From: Adonisia turfae CCMR0081
GTDB taxonomy: Bacteria > Cyanobacteriota > Cyanobacteriia > Phormidesmidales > Phormidesmidaceae
DNA length: 64,000 nucleotides
Assembly: GCF_011009555.1 (NCBI RefSeq)
Contig: NZ_QXHD01000004.1
Span: 1,762,406-1,826,405 of the forward strand
Reading direction: 5' to 3'
This document shows, piece after piece, positions 1-8,507 of this stretch; within the stretch, counting starts at the first letter, position 1; every line of letters starts with the position of its first letter. The notes beneath the pieces were generated by a model. That model was not told where the DNA came from, ran no database searches, and worked only from the letters and a program-made list of their open reading frames with translations. The translations under genes and the position numbers were made by a program.

Positions 1-2
1 TT

Positions 3-272
3 GAGATGCCGTTGGCAGATCGATTAGTGGATGCGCTTTTTGTTGATTGGCAAGCAGATCCCTATGCCCGGATGGCCTATTCCTATGTTCCTGTAAATGG
101 GGTGGGGTTGCGATCGCAACTTGCCCAGCCAGTCAATCAGGTCCTTTTCTTTGCTGGCGAAGCAACCCATACAACCCGTGCAGCCACCGTCCACGGCGCG
201 TTAGAAAGTGGTATCCGGGCAGCTAATGAGATTCTATCTTTGAATACCAACGAAAATAAAAAAAAGAAATAG
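3..272 (+). CDS. Flavin amine oxidase, C-terminal fragment (5' cut by window edge)
   Basis: The open frame runs in from the left edge with no start of its own; only the last 89 residues are visible. The stretch FFAGEATH followed by TVHGALESGIRAA is the conserved C-terminal FAD-contacting segment of the monoamine oxidase/phytoene desaturase-like family (GExT motif, then a helix with GA..SG..AA). By family these enzymes oxidise amines or amino acids using FAD and O2; the substrate cannot be read from this piece. The protein ends in a lysine/asparagine tail. The stop codon overlaps the AGGAGG ribosome-binding site of the next gene, so the two are probably cotranscribed. Confidence 0.8.
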   Translation, partial: EMPLADRLVDALFVDWQADPYARMAYSYVPVNGVGLRSQLAQPVNQVLFFAGEATHTTRAATVHGALESGIRAANEILSLNTNENKKKK

Positions 273-287
273 GAGGACAACTAAACC

Positions 288-1016
288 ATGAACCGAAAAC
301 TAATACTCGATATCTTTATGGGATCTGTCATCCCTATCCTGGTCCTAAGCAGTCTGAATGAACAACTCGGAGCAGAAATGACCTATGTTGTTGCTGCCCT
401 TGTTCCAGTAGGCTGGGTGTTTATTGATTTATTTTTTATCACTAAACGATTTAACTTTATTACCAGCTATATTGGCACGTTTGCGATTATTCGTGGTCTG
501 CTAGCATTTTGGTTTGTCGATGGTATTCAGTTTGCCTTTAAAGATAGTGTTGGGTCTATCTTTCTGACCGTGGTATTTGGTGCTTCAATCATCATTCGCA
601 AGCCGATCATCTACTATTTTCTGATGCAAGGCTTTAGTCCGGAGTCGCCGGAGCAAGAAAAATCATTAAAAGCATTGCTTACAGAGTCAAGGGTCTATCG
701 GTCACTTGTCAATGGCACAATAATTATCTTGATGGTTAATCTATGGACAGGTATTGCCAATTTCTCTCTCAATCTCCGGATTGTGGTAGCCGATTTTGGC
801 ACAGCTATGTTTAATCAACAAGTGGCACAGGTGAATGCTATGACCCGCATCGCGCTGGCGATACCCGAGTTTATCGGATTTGTGATTGCTATTGTGGTGA
901 TCCGCCGGGCGATGTTTTACTATCTTCCTAAGGAGAATGGTAAAGAGCACAGTGAAAGTGATTTCTGGGATCTCTTACAACTACGCGAGGCTCAGAAGAT
1001 CACGACAGACCCATAA
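288..1016 (+). CDS. VC0807-like integral membrane protein
   Basis: A 242-residue very hydrophobic protein with about six predicted membrane spans (roughly residues 7-25, 30-50, 57-75, 86-110, 143-165 and 190-212). It resembles the VC0807 family of bacterial inner-membrane proteins of unknown function. Charged loops separate the spans, and the C-terminal 25 residues are polar. AGGAGG at 271-276 lies 11 bases before the ATG and supports this start. It sits directly behind the amine oxidase and is probably in the same transcript. No enzymatic motif is visible, so no function is assigned. Confidence 0.7.
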   Translation: MNRKLILDIFMGSVIPILVLSSLNEQLGAEMTYVVAALVPVGWVFIDLFFITKRFNFITSYIGTFAIIRGLLAFWFVDGIQFAFKDSVGSIFLTVVFGASIIIRKPIIYYFLMQGFSPESPEQEKSLKALLTESRVYRSLVNGTIIILMVNLWTGIANFSLNLRIVVADFGTAMFNQQVAQVNAMTRIALAIPEFIGFVIAIVVIRRAMFYYLPKENGKEHSESDFWDLLQLREAQKITTDP

Positions 1017-1194
1017 AATCTAAAATGAGGGACTAAGAACTGCTATTGGCGTTAAGTCAATCCTCCTACAAGAAAACGTGATATATGTCCTATGCGATTT
1101 ATGAAGTTTGCTACAAGCGTTCAGCAAGCCAAATTGCATAGGATGGGCATGTTCCAGCCAAAGAAACAAATTAGTGACTCATTGGAGCATCCCC

Positions 1195-1620
1195 ATGCAA
1201 TTTCAAATTACTCGAAAACGAATTGTCAACACTGTGTTGATCGGCACTCTAGCCCTGGGTCTGGGGAATTTTAATGGTCAGCCTGCTACAGCCCAACTTG
1301 ACCGCAGTACCTTTCGGGAAGTAGCGCAAGAGCTTGACTTAAGCCGCTCTCAGATGAGACAAGTGGGCGGTATTATGCGAGACTTAAACTCTGAACTCGA
1401 AGAAATCCTCACCCCTGGGCAACTTGAGACACTACAATCTGCACGGGAACAGCAGGAGTCTCAGGACCCTCAGGAACTACAGGAAGCCTTAAATTTAACA
1501 GATACTCAGTCGGAACAGCTTGCTGTGGCCCATGCAGAGACGGTTGCTGAACTGCAAGAGGTTCTGACACCTGAACAGCTTGAAGGAATTATGGAAGTAA
1601 CTGCCTTCAATCGGCTCTAA
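1195..1620 (+). CDS. Small secreted helical protein (Spy/CpxP-like character)
   Basis: The frame is open from 1108, but the ATG at 1195 is preferred: GGAG at 1184-1187 is well spaced, and translation then begins with a signal peptide (basic MQFQITRKR, hydrophobic core, PATAQ cleavage region at about residue 31). The mature part of about 110 residues is rich in E, Q and L and contains two copies of an LTP-type motif (EEILTPGQLE and QEVLTPEQLE), as in periplasmic Spy/CpxP-type helical hairpin proteins. A periplasmic location is inferred. Function is unknown; similarity to Spy is by composition and motif only. Confidence 0.6.
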   Translation: MQFQITRKRIVNTVLIGTLALGLGNFNGQPATAQLDRSTFREVAQELDLSRSQMRQVGGIMRDLNSELEEILTPGQLETLQSAREQQESQDPQELQEALNLTDTQSEQLAVAHAETVAELQEVLTPEQLEGIMEVTAFNRL

Positions 1621-1670
1621 AAGACCATCCTAGCTTATACTACATCACTAAACTCACACTTCACCACAGG

Positions 1671-1712
1671 GCTCCTCTTAAGCTGATTTAAGAGACTAAG
1701 GGGGGCTTTTTC
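1671..1712 (+). terminator. Possible rho-independent terminator
   Basis: A perfect 7-bp stem CTCTTAA/TTAAGAG (1675-1681 with 1688-1694, six-base loop) is followed by a G-run and then CTTTTT at 1706-1711, 50 bases after the stop of the secreted helical protein. The stem is not directly abutted to the T-run, so the call is tentative. Confidence 0.35.
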
Positions 1713-1759
1713 TCATTGCTAATGATGCGTTCGACCTGAATCAAATATTCAGTCTTGCT

Positions 1760-3139
1760 ATGGATGATCACACTGACGCGACTAGTACACTAGCGATCGC
1801 AACCGAAGCACTCCATGCCACATCCCCCATATCATCTGAGAAAAAAAGGCCTCGCCGTTGGTTTCTTTGGCTGAGGAGAGCACTGTTCCTCAGCTTACTG
1901 TTACGTCTGGGGGTGGGCATAGTATTACGCTTGCCATCTATGCCTCGCGGCCATAATCAGGCAGGGTCACTGGAATCGTTGACGGTACCGGTAACCCATG
2001 GGCCTCTAGCAGTGAGGATTGAGGGTAATGGCACGGTCATTTCAAAGGACACCGTGAACCTCAGCCCAAAAACAACGGGTCGTCTGGCCAATCTCGATGT
2101 CCAGCAGGGTGATCGCGTGGAGGCAGGTCAGGTGGTTGCCCGCATGGAAATCGGGAGTTTAGCCGCTGAGCTACAGCAACGAAAAGCACAGCTTGATCAG
2201 GCTCAAGCTGATTATGCCAGAATTGTAGCCGGTAATCGAGAGGAAGATATCCTTCAGGCTGAAGCTCGTTTGGTGGCAGCCCAATCCCAGGTTGATCTGA
2301 CGACAACTCGTCTGGAGCGGTTTGAGGATCTAGCCCGTCAGGGGGCGATTTCCCAAAATGATTTAGATCAGTATGTGAATGAAGCCCAAAGTGCTGTGGC
2401 AAATTTTAATGAAGTACAACAACAGCTTAAGGAAACCACCAACGGCTCGCGTCCCGAAGACATTGCAGCGGCAGCAGCCAATGTAGCAGCGGCTCAAGCG
2501 CAAATTGAGGTGATTGAAACGGAATTGGCAGACGCGAATATCCTGGCCCCCTTTGCTGGGTATGTAACCCAAACCTATGCCACCATTGGCGCAATTGTCA
2601 CACCTACCACCACCGCATCCGCCACCGCATCCGCCACCTCCAGTTCCATTTTGGCCTTATCCTCAGGTCTCGAAGTTGAGGTGGATATCTTAGAAGCCAA
2701 CATTGGCCAAATTCAGGTGGGCCAATCAGTGGAGATTGTCGCAGAGGCATTTCCCAACCAGGTCTATACAGGTCGGGTACAACGGATTGCTCCAGAGGCG
2801 ATTATTGAAAACAATGTCACCACATTTCAGGTGGTTGTTGAGCTATTGACGGGCACTGACCAACTGCGATCGGGTATGACGGTGGATGCCACTTTTATGG
2901 GTGAGACCTTAACAGATGCTTTAATGGTGCCAACTGTTGCGATCGCCACCCAAGACGGACAGCTGGGCGTGCAAATGCCAGATAGTGAGGGCAATGCTGA
3001 GTTTCAACCGGTTACTGTCGGTATCACCCAGGCAGGGAGTACTCAAATTGTTGAAGGCCTAGAAGCAGGGGAGCGAATTTTTCTGGAACTGCCACCGGAG
3101 GAACAACGCCCTGGTCAATCTGGTTTTCCTTTACCTTAG
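1760..3139 (+). CDS. Periplasmic adaptor (membrane fusion) subunit of a MacA/HlyD-type exporter
   Basis: 459 residues. A polar cytoplasmic N-terminus and basic stretch (KKRPRR) precede one membrane segment at about residues 40-57. A biotinyl-lipoyl half follows (GRLANLDVQQGDRVEAGQVV), then a long coiled-coil hairpin (about 145-255, rich in A, Q and E), the second lipoyl half (ILAPFAGYV), and a beta-barrel domain (EIVAEAFPNQVYTGRV). This is the standard RND/ABC adaptor layout. A short tandem TASA/TASAT stretch lies near residue 290. Directly downstream are a MacB-like permease and an ABC ATPase, so this should link an inner-membrane ABC pump to an outer-membrane channel. The cargo is unknown; heterocyst-glycolipid DevB-type exporters are an alternative relative. 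Confidence 0.85.
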   Translation: MDDHTDATSTLAIATEALHATSPISSEKKRPRRWFLWLRRALFLSLLLRLGVGIVLRLPSMPRGHNQAGSLESLTVPVTHGPLAVRIEGNGTVISKDTVNLSPKTTGRLANLDVQQGDRVEAGQVVARMEIGSLAAELQQRKAQLDQAQADYARIVAGNREEDILQAEARLVAAQSQVDLTTTRLERFEDLARQGAISQNDLDQYVNEAQSAVANFNEVQQQLKETTNGSRPEDIAAAAANVAAAQAQIEVIETELADANILAPFAGYVTQTYATIGAIVTPTTTASATASATSSSILALSSGLEVEVDILEANIGQIQVGQSVEIVAEAFPNQVYTGRVQRIAPEAIIENNVTTFQVVVELLTGTDQLRSGMTVDATFMGETLTDALMVPTVAIATQDGQLGVQMPDSEGNAEFQPVTVGITQAGSTQIVEGLEAGERIFLELPPEEQRPGQSGFPLP

Positions 3140-3170
3140 CTGGTGACAAATTCAATTCACTCTCACACCT

Positions 3171-4409
3171 TTGAAACCAATGGGACTTAATGTTCTTGAA
3201 AATGCCAAGATGGCCTTTAAGACCCTGGCGGCCAACAAACTGCAAAGTGGTCTTACCATGCTAGGTATTATCATCGGCAACGCCTCTGTTATTGCCATGG
3301 TGGCAGCCGGAGAAGCGGCCCAAGGGTTTGTCACGGCACAGTTTGAATCCTTAGGCACCAATCTGTTGTTTATTACCCCTGGTGATGCCCAGCGGGGGCC
3401 GCTTGCCGGTACAACTCAGGCAGATACCCTGACGCTGGCGGATGCTGAGGCGATTACTCAAGAAGTATTGGCTGTTAGTGCGATCGCACCTCAAAAAAAT
3501 ACGCGGTTACGCATTACCCAGGGGGCCGCCGAGACCCAGGCCAATGTGACAGGAACTACACCAGACTACCAGGTTGTGCGAGATATCCAGATCGCCCAAG
3601 GACAGTTCTTGAATCCCATTGATGTCCAAACTAATTTACGGGTCGCTGTTCTCGGTAGTGAAACCGCTCGCACATTATTTGGAAATCAAGATCCGGTCGG
3701 TCGCAAAATTCGCATTAGTAACCTGAGCTTTACGGTTAGCGGCGTTGTGGAAGAGCGCGGTTCTTCATTTGGCCAAAACCAGGATGAGCTAGTCTACATC
3801 CCAATCAATGTGATGGTGAGCCAGTTGACAGGGCAAGAGACCGGCAAGATTAGCCCAACGGTGCAGGTGATTTCAATTTCTCTGGAAAGCCCAGACACAA
3901 CTAATGCAGCCGTTTATCAAATTAGAAATTTGTTGCGTCTGCGCCACAACATTTTGCAAGGAGACGACGACTTTGCAGTACAAAGCCAGCAGGAATTGTT
4001 GGAGAGGTCTAGCAGCATCACAGATATTCTGGTGCTAGTGCTGGGGTTTACTGCCGGTATCTCCTTGTTAGTCGGGGGCATTGGCATCATGAATATCATG
4101 TTGGTTTCGGTGACAGAACGCACGGGGGAAATTGGTCTCCGTAAGGCAATCGGGGCCACTGGGACAGATATTCTGGCCCAGTTCACCATTGAGGCTGTTA
4201 TCCTGGCGGCAACGGGCGGCATGATTGGTATTGGTGTGGGGCTTCTTGGAGTGGTGGGTCTGACATTGTTTAGCCCCTTGGAGGCTGGGGTCAGCCTGAA
4301 CGCTGTGATAGTTTCGTTTACCGTGTCGGGCAGTATTGGTTTGATTTTTGGCATTGCGCCTGCCCAGAGAGCGGCAAATCTTGATCCGATTGTGGCCCTG
4401 CGGAGTTAG
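3171..4409 (+). CDS. MacB-like ABC transporter permease (FtsX family)
   Basis: 412 residues. A first membrane span lies near residues 22-45 (LTMLGIIIGNASVIAMVA), followed by a large periplasmic MacB_PCD domain (about 50-270) and three C-terminal spans of the FtsX domain. The signature IMNIMLVSVTERTGEIGLRK (residues 304-323) marks the MacB/LolC class, which moves substrates by mechanotransmission instead of a transmembrane channel. The frame can start at TTG 3171 or ATG 3180; neither has a strong ribosome-binding site. The ATPase is a separate gene here, unlike E. coli MacB where ATPase and permease are fused. It lies 31 bp after the adaptor and 13 bp before the ATPase. Confidence 0.85.
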   Translation: MKPMGLNVLENAKMAFKTLAANKLQSGLTMLGIIIGNASVIAMVAAGEAAQGFVTAQFESLGTNLLFITPGDAQRGPLAGTTQADTLTLADAEAITQEVLAVSAIAPQKNTRLRITQGAAETQANVTGTTPDYQVVRDIQIAQGQFLNPIDVQTNLRVAVLGSETARTLFGNQDPVGRKIRISNLSFTVSGVVEERGSSFGQNQDELVYIPINVMVSQLTGQETGKISPTVQVISISLESPDTTNAAVYQIRNLLRLRHNILQGDDDFAVQSQQELLERSSSITDILVLVLGFTAGISLLVGGIGIMNIMLVSVTERTGEIGLRKAIGATGTDILAQFTIEAVILAATGGMIGIGVGLLGVVGLTLFSPLEAGVSLNAVIVSFTVSGSIGLIFGIAPAQRAANLDPIVALRS

Positions 4410-4422
4410 AACAACACATGCT

Positions 4423-5157
4423 ATGAGCCATCTTATTCAACTGCAAAACCTATCTAAAACCTACGGCATAGGCGATCTCCAGGTGTATGCCTTGAAGGCT
4501 GTTGATCTGACCATAAATTCAGGAGACTATTGCACCATTATGGGGCCATCTGGCTCGGGAAAGTCAACGATGATGAATATGATTGGTTGTCTTGATCGTC
4601 CTACCCAGGGGGACTATTGGCTGGATGGTGTGAAGATCTCACAACTAACTGCTAAGCAATTGGCTGGCATTCGTAATCGTAAAATTGGTTTTATTTTTCA
4701 ACAGTTTCATTTGCTCCATCAGCTGACAGCCGTAGAAAATGTTGTTCTGCCCATGGTCTATGCGGGGGTGCCTGCTGGCGAACGGGAGTCACGGGCCATT
4801 GCGGCATTGCAGCGGGTGGGTCTAGGGGACAGGCTAGGCAATCGGCCTAATCAACTCTCTGGCGGACAACAGCAACGAGTAGCGATCGCACGGGCCATCG
4901 TCAATCAACCCAAATTGCTCCTGGCCGATGAACCGACGGGGGCTCTGGACTCTCAGATGAGCCAGGAAATCATGGATATCTTTGCCGAGCTGAACCAGCA
5001 GGGCATGACCCTGGTGATGGTCACCCATGATCCGGAAGTCGCCCAGCGCTGTCGACGTACCATCACCTTTCGGGATGGGAGTGTTTTACAGGACTCGCAC
5101 CACCAACCATCTCGCTCTATTCCCAGTGATTTAGCCCCAGGGCCATCTAATACCTAA
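4423..5157 (+). CDS. ABC transporter ATPase, MacB/LolD type
   Basis: The frame is open from 4348 inside the permease gene; the ATG at 4423 is chosen because it begins at the usual family start (MSHLIQLQNLSKTYGIG). The 244 residues contain Walker A GPSGSGKST, a Q-loop (FIFQQFHLL), signature LSGGQQQRVAIARA, Walker B LLLADEPTGALD and the switch histidine in MVTHD. The length matches LolD/MacB ATPase subunits. With the adaptor and permease upstream it forms a three-gene export system. The last about 30 residues are proline/serine rich and variable. Confidence 0.9.
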   Translation: MSHLIQLQNLSKTYGIGDLQVYALKAVDLTINSGDYCTIMGPSGSGKSTMMNMIGCLDRPTQGDYWLDGVKISQLTAKQLAGIRNRKIGFIFQQFHLLHQLTAVENVVLPMVYAGVPAGERESRAIAALQRVGLGDRLGNRPNQLSGGQQQRVAIARAIVNQPKLLLADEPTGALDSQMSQEIMDIFAELNQQGMTLVMVTHDPEVAQRCRRTITFRDGSVLQDSHHQPSRSIPSDLAPGPSNT

Positions 5158-5176
5158 GTCGAACTTTTAAAGACAG

Positions 5177-5538
5177 TCTCTGGGCAAACGCATCTTCATT
5201 GAGGCTCAAGTGGCGGGGAATATGACCTGTACGCTGGCCTACCTCGAATTTTTGCAATCTCAGTTTCCAGACCAATGCTTGATTGTGTTGTGGCATGGTG
5301 CCAGTTACTATTGGGGGGTATGGGCAATGAGCTCAATTCAAGTCTGCCAGCCCCCAATAGCGGATTCATTTCATTCGCTTTGCCCCCAATGGTCCAAATC
5401 AAAATCCGAGTCAACACATGTGGTTGTAGGCAAAGACTTGGGTCAGACATATAGCTGAATTGAAACCTCCATTTACAGTGCTTAATGCCCTTTCTGGATA
5501 TTTTTGTGCACCCGAAATCTTTGATTTTCCGAACATGT
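5177..5538 (+). pseudogene. Decayed IS630-family transposase, C-terminal half
   Basis: Translation gives IFIEAQ...TLAYLEFL followed by QFPDQCLIVLWHGASYYWG, the second catalytic region of IS630/DDE_3 transposases (normally WDGASYH; the aspartate is now His). After a frameshift near 5320 the reading continues as FIRFAPNGPNQNPSQHMWL (normally APEQNPVEDIWLQAK; the catalytic glutamate region is now NPSQ), an in-frame TAG at the LQAK position, and a C-terminus containing FDFPNM before the stop at 5536-5538. The N-terminal half is missing immediately after the ABC ATPase gene. At least one frameshift, one stop and two lost catalytic residues make it inactive. Confidence 0.75.
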
Positions 5539-5598
5539 AAATATACGAGATATTATCACCAACCAACTAGGTAGAGGCTATACAGAAGACGTGTAAAA

Positions 5599-7137
5599 AT
5601 GACAAGTGTAATTTATCTCGAAGAAAACGGCCCATGGTTATCTAGTTTGGGCGATGTTTATGAGTTTTATGAACAATCTTTATCTAGCAATACGGTTAGT
5701 CCACAAACCTATGGTTTTGAGGTAGAGTTCTACGCTTTACAACAGCAAAGCGATTATGCAGGACATCTGGCTAATGTCGCTCAAGTTCAGCGTGTATTAG
5801 ATGATTTAAAGGTTTCGAATACGGATTCCAGCGATGCTGTTTATACACTAGACCTGGCTCAACAATTAGAATTTGCCTCTGCCCCCCGCGATTCTATCAC
5901 TGCGCTCTATCAGCATGGTCAAGAAGCCGAGCAATTACTGCAAAAAACAACTGAGCGTCATGGCCTTAGACCATCAGCATTATCTGTTCACCCTAGCGCC
6001 AATTGGTCTGATCCAGACTACATTAACCATATTGATCAAGAGCTAATTTCTGATGAACGCACCCAACTAGTCATTCCATGCTTTCAGCGTAGCATCGACA
6101 GTGCAAAACAACCGTACTCTGCCCATGATCTTTTGGCAACCTGCGGTATCCATACCACATTTGCGATTCACAACAAAATAGTACTCGAAGAAACACTAAC
6201 CCTTGTTGGTGCAGTAACCTCACTCATTGCTGCGGCCAATCATGCTAGTCCGTTTTCCTATTTTGAGAATGCACAAAATTCTGTCCGTGAACTCTTATGG
6301 GATGCAAGCCTCACTCGCAGTGATAACCGTTTTGGTTTGCCACCGCAGCTTTCTGGTGCAGTGACCCTCGATGATGTCATCACACATATCATCAATCAAC
6401 CGATGTGGTATGGCATTGACCAATACAATAATCTTCATGAGATTGCTAAACCAGTTACATTTGCCGATCTCATACGAACTGGCGGCATACATCTTGACGA
6501 TACGTTTATTGCACCAACATTAGAGCAATATATCAATCATTCCCGCACCTGTTATAACAGTTACCGTGTGAAACCAACCTTTGCTGCTGATGGCATGATG
6601 TGTCTCACGGAGTTCCGAATTCCCGACGGTGGTGGTATGGGCAAAGCTGTCATGAATGTGGCGCTTATTCATGGCTTGACCCATAGTGCCGAAGCCCGTG
6701 GCCAATTCCGTCAGATTTTAGAGCGTTATGGTTTGCTTGATGTTACAGATAGTAAACAAGATGCGTATGAACGCAATAAGATTTTGCAGCAGAACTTATT
6801 AAAAAATAGTCTCTACGGAACAACTTTACCCTACAGAGGAGAAACTGCCATCACAGTTTGGCAAGAAATTATTGATTTGGCCTGTCATGAATTATCTGCT
6901 AAAGAAGATACACCAGAAATTCAACAAGTTTTGAACAAACTACAGGCAACAACCTATGTGAGTGAAGCAGAACAGCATCGTAAGTCCTTACAACGACTCG
7001 ATATCGATCCGCAACAGCTTAGTAAACCGCACTATGCCGACAAGTTAGATCTGTTAACGGGCTATGCCCAGTTTGGGGAATACTACGAACTACCGCCTGC
7101 TCGTGTACTCTATCATCGGGCCGGGGACGGGCGGTAA
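5599..7137 (+). CDS. Glutamate-cysteine-ligase-like enzyme (GCS2-type fold)
   Basis: 512 residues. The N-terminal TYGFEVEFYAL (about residues 37-47) is the ATP/Mg-binding glutamate-rich strand of gamma-glutamylcysteine ligases. LEFASAP (about 90-96), LLATCGIHTTFAIHN (178-192) and CLTEFRIPDGG match the later core strands of the GCS2/plant-type fold (Glu and Arg of the substrate site). Expected chemistry is ATP-dependent gamma-glutamyl transfer to an amino group. The next gene, nine bases downstream, is a GshB-like ATP-grasp ligase, so the pair could build glutathione or a glutathione-like gamma-glutamyl peptide. The sequence is divergent from housekeeping GshA, so the acceptor is uncertain. 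The ATG has only a weak upstream purine stretch. Confidence 0.65.
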   Translation: MTSVIYLEENGPWLSSLGDVYEFYEQSLSSNTVSPQTYGFEVEFYALQQQSDYAGHLANVAQVQRVLDDLKVSNTDSSDAVYTLDLAQQLEFASAPRDSITALYQHGQEAEQLLQKTTERHGLRPSALSVHPSANWSDPDYINHIDQELISDERTQLVIPCFQRSIDSAKQPYSAHDLLATCGIHTTFAIHNKIVLEETLTLVGAVTSLIAAANHASPFSYFENAQNSVRELLWDASLTRSDNRFGLPPQLSGAVTLDDVITHIINQPMWYGIDQYNNLHEIAKPVTFADLIRTGGIHLDDTFIAPTLEQYINHSRTCYNSYRVKPTFAADGMMCLTEFRIPDGGGMGKAVMNVALIHGLTHSAEARGQFRQILERYGLLDVTDSKQDAYERNKILQQNLLKNSLYGTTLPYRGETAITVWQEIIDLACHELSAKEDTPEIQQVLNKLQATTYVSEAEQHRKSLQRLDIDPQQLSKPHYADKLDLLTGYAQFGEYYELPPARVLYHRAGDGR

Positions 7138-7146
7138 TGGTTTTCT

Positions 7147-8370
7147 ATGACCCACAAAGTCTTTATCTTTGATTCCATGATGCAGAAAAATGTGTTATTC
7201 ATCACTGACCCTATTGATTCCTTAGAGCCAGGGCACGATACCTCATTGGGTTTGATGGAAGCTGCCATTAAACATGGCGATCGAGTTTTTGTCACCACCC
7301 CTAAAGACTTCGTGATTAACTCCGACAGCCATGTTGGTAATATATATGCCGCTGTTCGAGAAGTCACTAGCTTTGCGCAACAGCAACATCCAACCGAAAA
7401 TAAAAGGGTCTCAGCACCTGTTACTAATGGCACTGTTGTCAATATGACACTTAATTACCCACCTGGAAGCAGCGCAGGTAAAAATTCTATTGCGGCACCA
7501 GTTGCGGTTTTGCAGCGGCAGGATGACCGTAGTGACTGGTCAACCCAGCAAATTGCCACCAGGCTACATCCCAAGATTTGTGTCCTCAATGGTGGTGAAG
7601 CCACTTTAAGCACAGAAGACAAAATTGCAATCGTCACAGATTTTCCAGATCTTTGCCCACCCAGTATGATCACTGCCGACGCAGATAAACTGATTGGGTT
7701 TGCAGAGCACATGAAGTATGAAGGTGATCAAAAACTGGTGCTTAAGGCGACCCAGAGTTATGGTGGCAACGATGTTAAAATCATTCAATTAACAGATGTA
7801 AATTGGCAGCAGCAAATACGAGACTATACGCAGGAAAAAAACGCAACTAAACGTCCTATGATTGTTGCCCAAAAATTTCTGTCCGATGTTAAGAATGGCG
7901 ATATGCGTATTTTCTATATCAATGGTAAACCCATTGCCGCTGTAAATCGTGTCCCCTCCCATGAAGAAACCCTAGCAAATATGGCTCAAGGCGGCATTGG
8001 CATTGCTGTTCCGCTGAGAAATATCTCACCAACTACTATGGCAGCCGTGCATCAGGTTGTTGACTGGGGTAAAAGACAAGGGATTGTTATTGTTGGCGTT
8101 GATGTAATTGGGCAGGACAGACCCTATATTACTGAGCTTAACCCAGGTTCGCCAACCGGACTGATTGAAGCTCAGGAACAGTTGGGCCAAGATGTATGTA
8201 GTGAAGCTTGGGTTGCGGTCAAAGAAGCTATTCATGAGCATCAAATAGCCCATGGAAATCTTTTATCCTTACACTGGCAGTTTATCTCAGAGCTATTTCA
8301 GCATCCAGGGTCCTACCTTGCTAACGTTGCTGCGTTAGCACAGCGATGGCTTATTACAAGGTTCTCTTAG
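7147..8370 (+). CDS. GshB-like ATP-grasp ligase
   Basis: 407 residues. NVLFITDPIDSLEPGHDTS (15-33) resembles the GshB N-terminal strand. The ATP-grasp core follows: KLVLKATQSYGGNDVKII, MIVAQKFL, DMRIFYINGKPIAAVNRVPS, and the metal/substrate loop PYITELNPGSPTGL (GshB: TEINVTSPT). It carries about 70 extra residues before the ATP-grasp half and a C-terminal helical tail of about 60 compared with GshB (about 315 aa). The upstream gene is a gamma-glutamylcysteine-ligase-like enzyme, so this protein probably adds a second amino acid or amine to that product. ATG 7147 is used; ATG 7177/7180 would begin at the conserved core. Actual substrate unknown. Confidence 0.65.
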   Translation: MTHKVFIFDSMMQKNVLFITDPIDSLEPGHDTSLGLMEAAIKHGDRVFVTTPKDFVINSDSHVGNIYAAVREVTSFAQQQHPTENKRVSAPVTNGTVVNMTLNYPPGSSAGKNSIAAPVAVLQRQDDRSDWSTQQIATRLHPKICVLNGGEATLSTEDKIAIVTDFPDLCPPSMITADADKLIGFAEHMKYEGDQKLVLKATQSYGGNDVKIIQLTDVNWQQQIRDYTQEKNATKRPMIVAQKFLSDVKNGDMRIFYINGKPIAAVNRVPSHEETLANMAQGGIGIAVPLRNISPTTMAAVHQVVDWGKRQGIVIVGVDVIGQDRPYITELNPGSPTGLIEAQEQLGQDVCSEAWVAVKEAIHEHQIAHGNLLSLHWQFISELFQHPGSYLANVAALAQRWLITRFS

Positions 8371-8507
8371 ACGTTTGCTAGCTTTTAAATCTTTAAAGAA
8401 ATCACATGAAAAGGTAGACGTATACCTTATATGAACACCGTTTCACCCATAATCATTGGTGCGCTCTGCTCGGTTGATTGTCACTAGTGCCCATGGGATG
8501 AGAGTGT

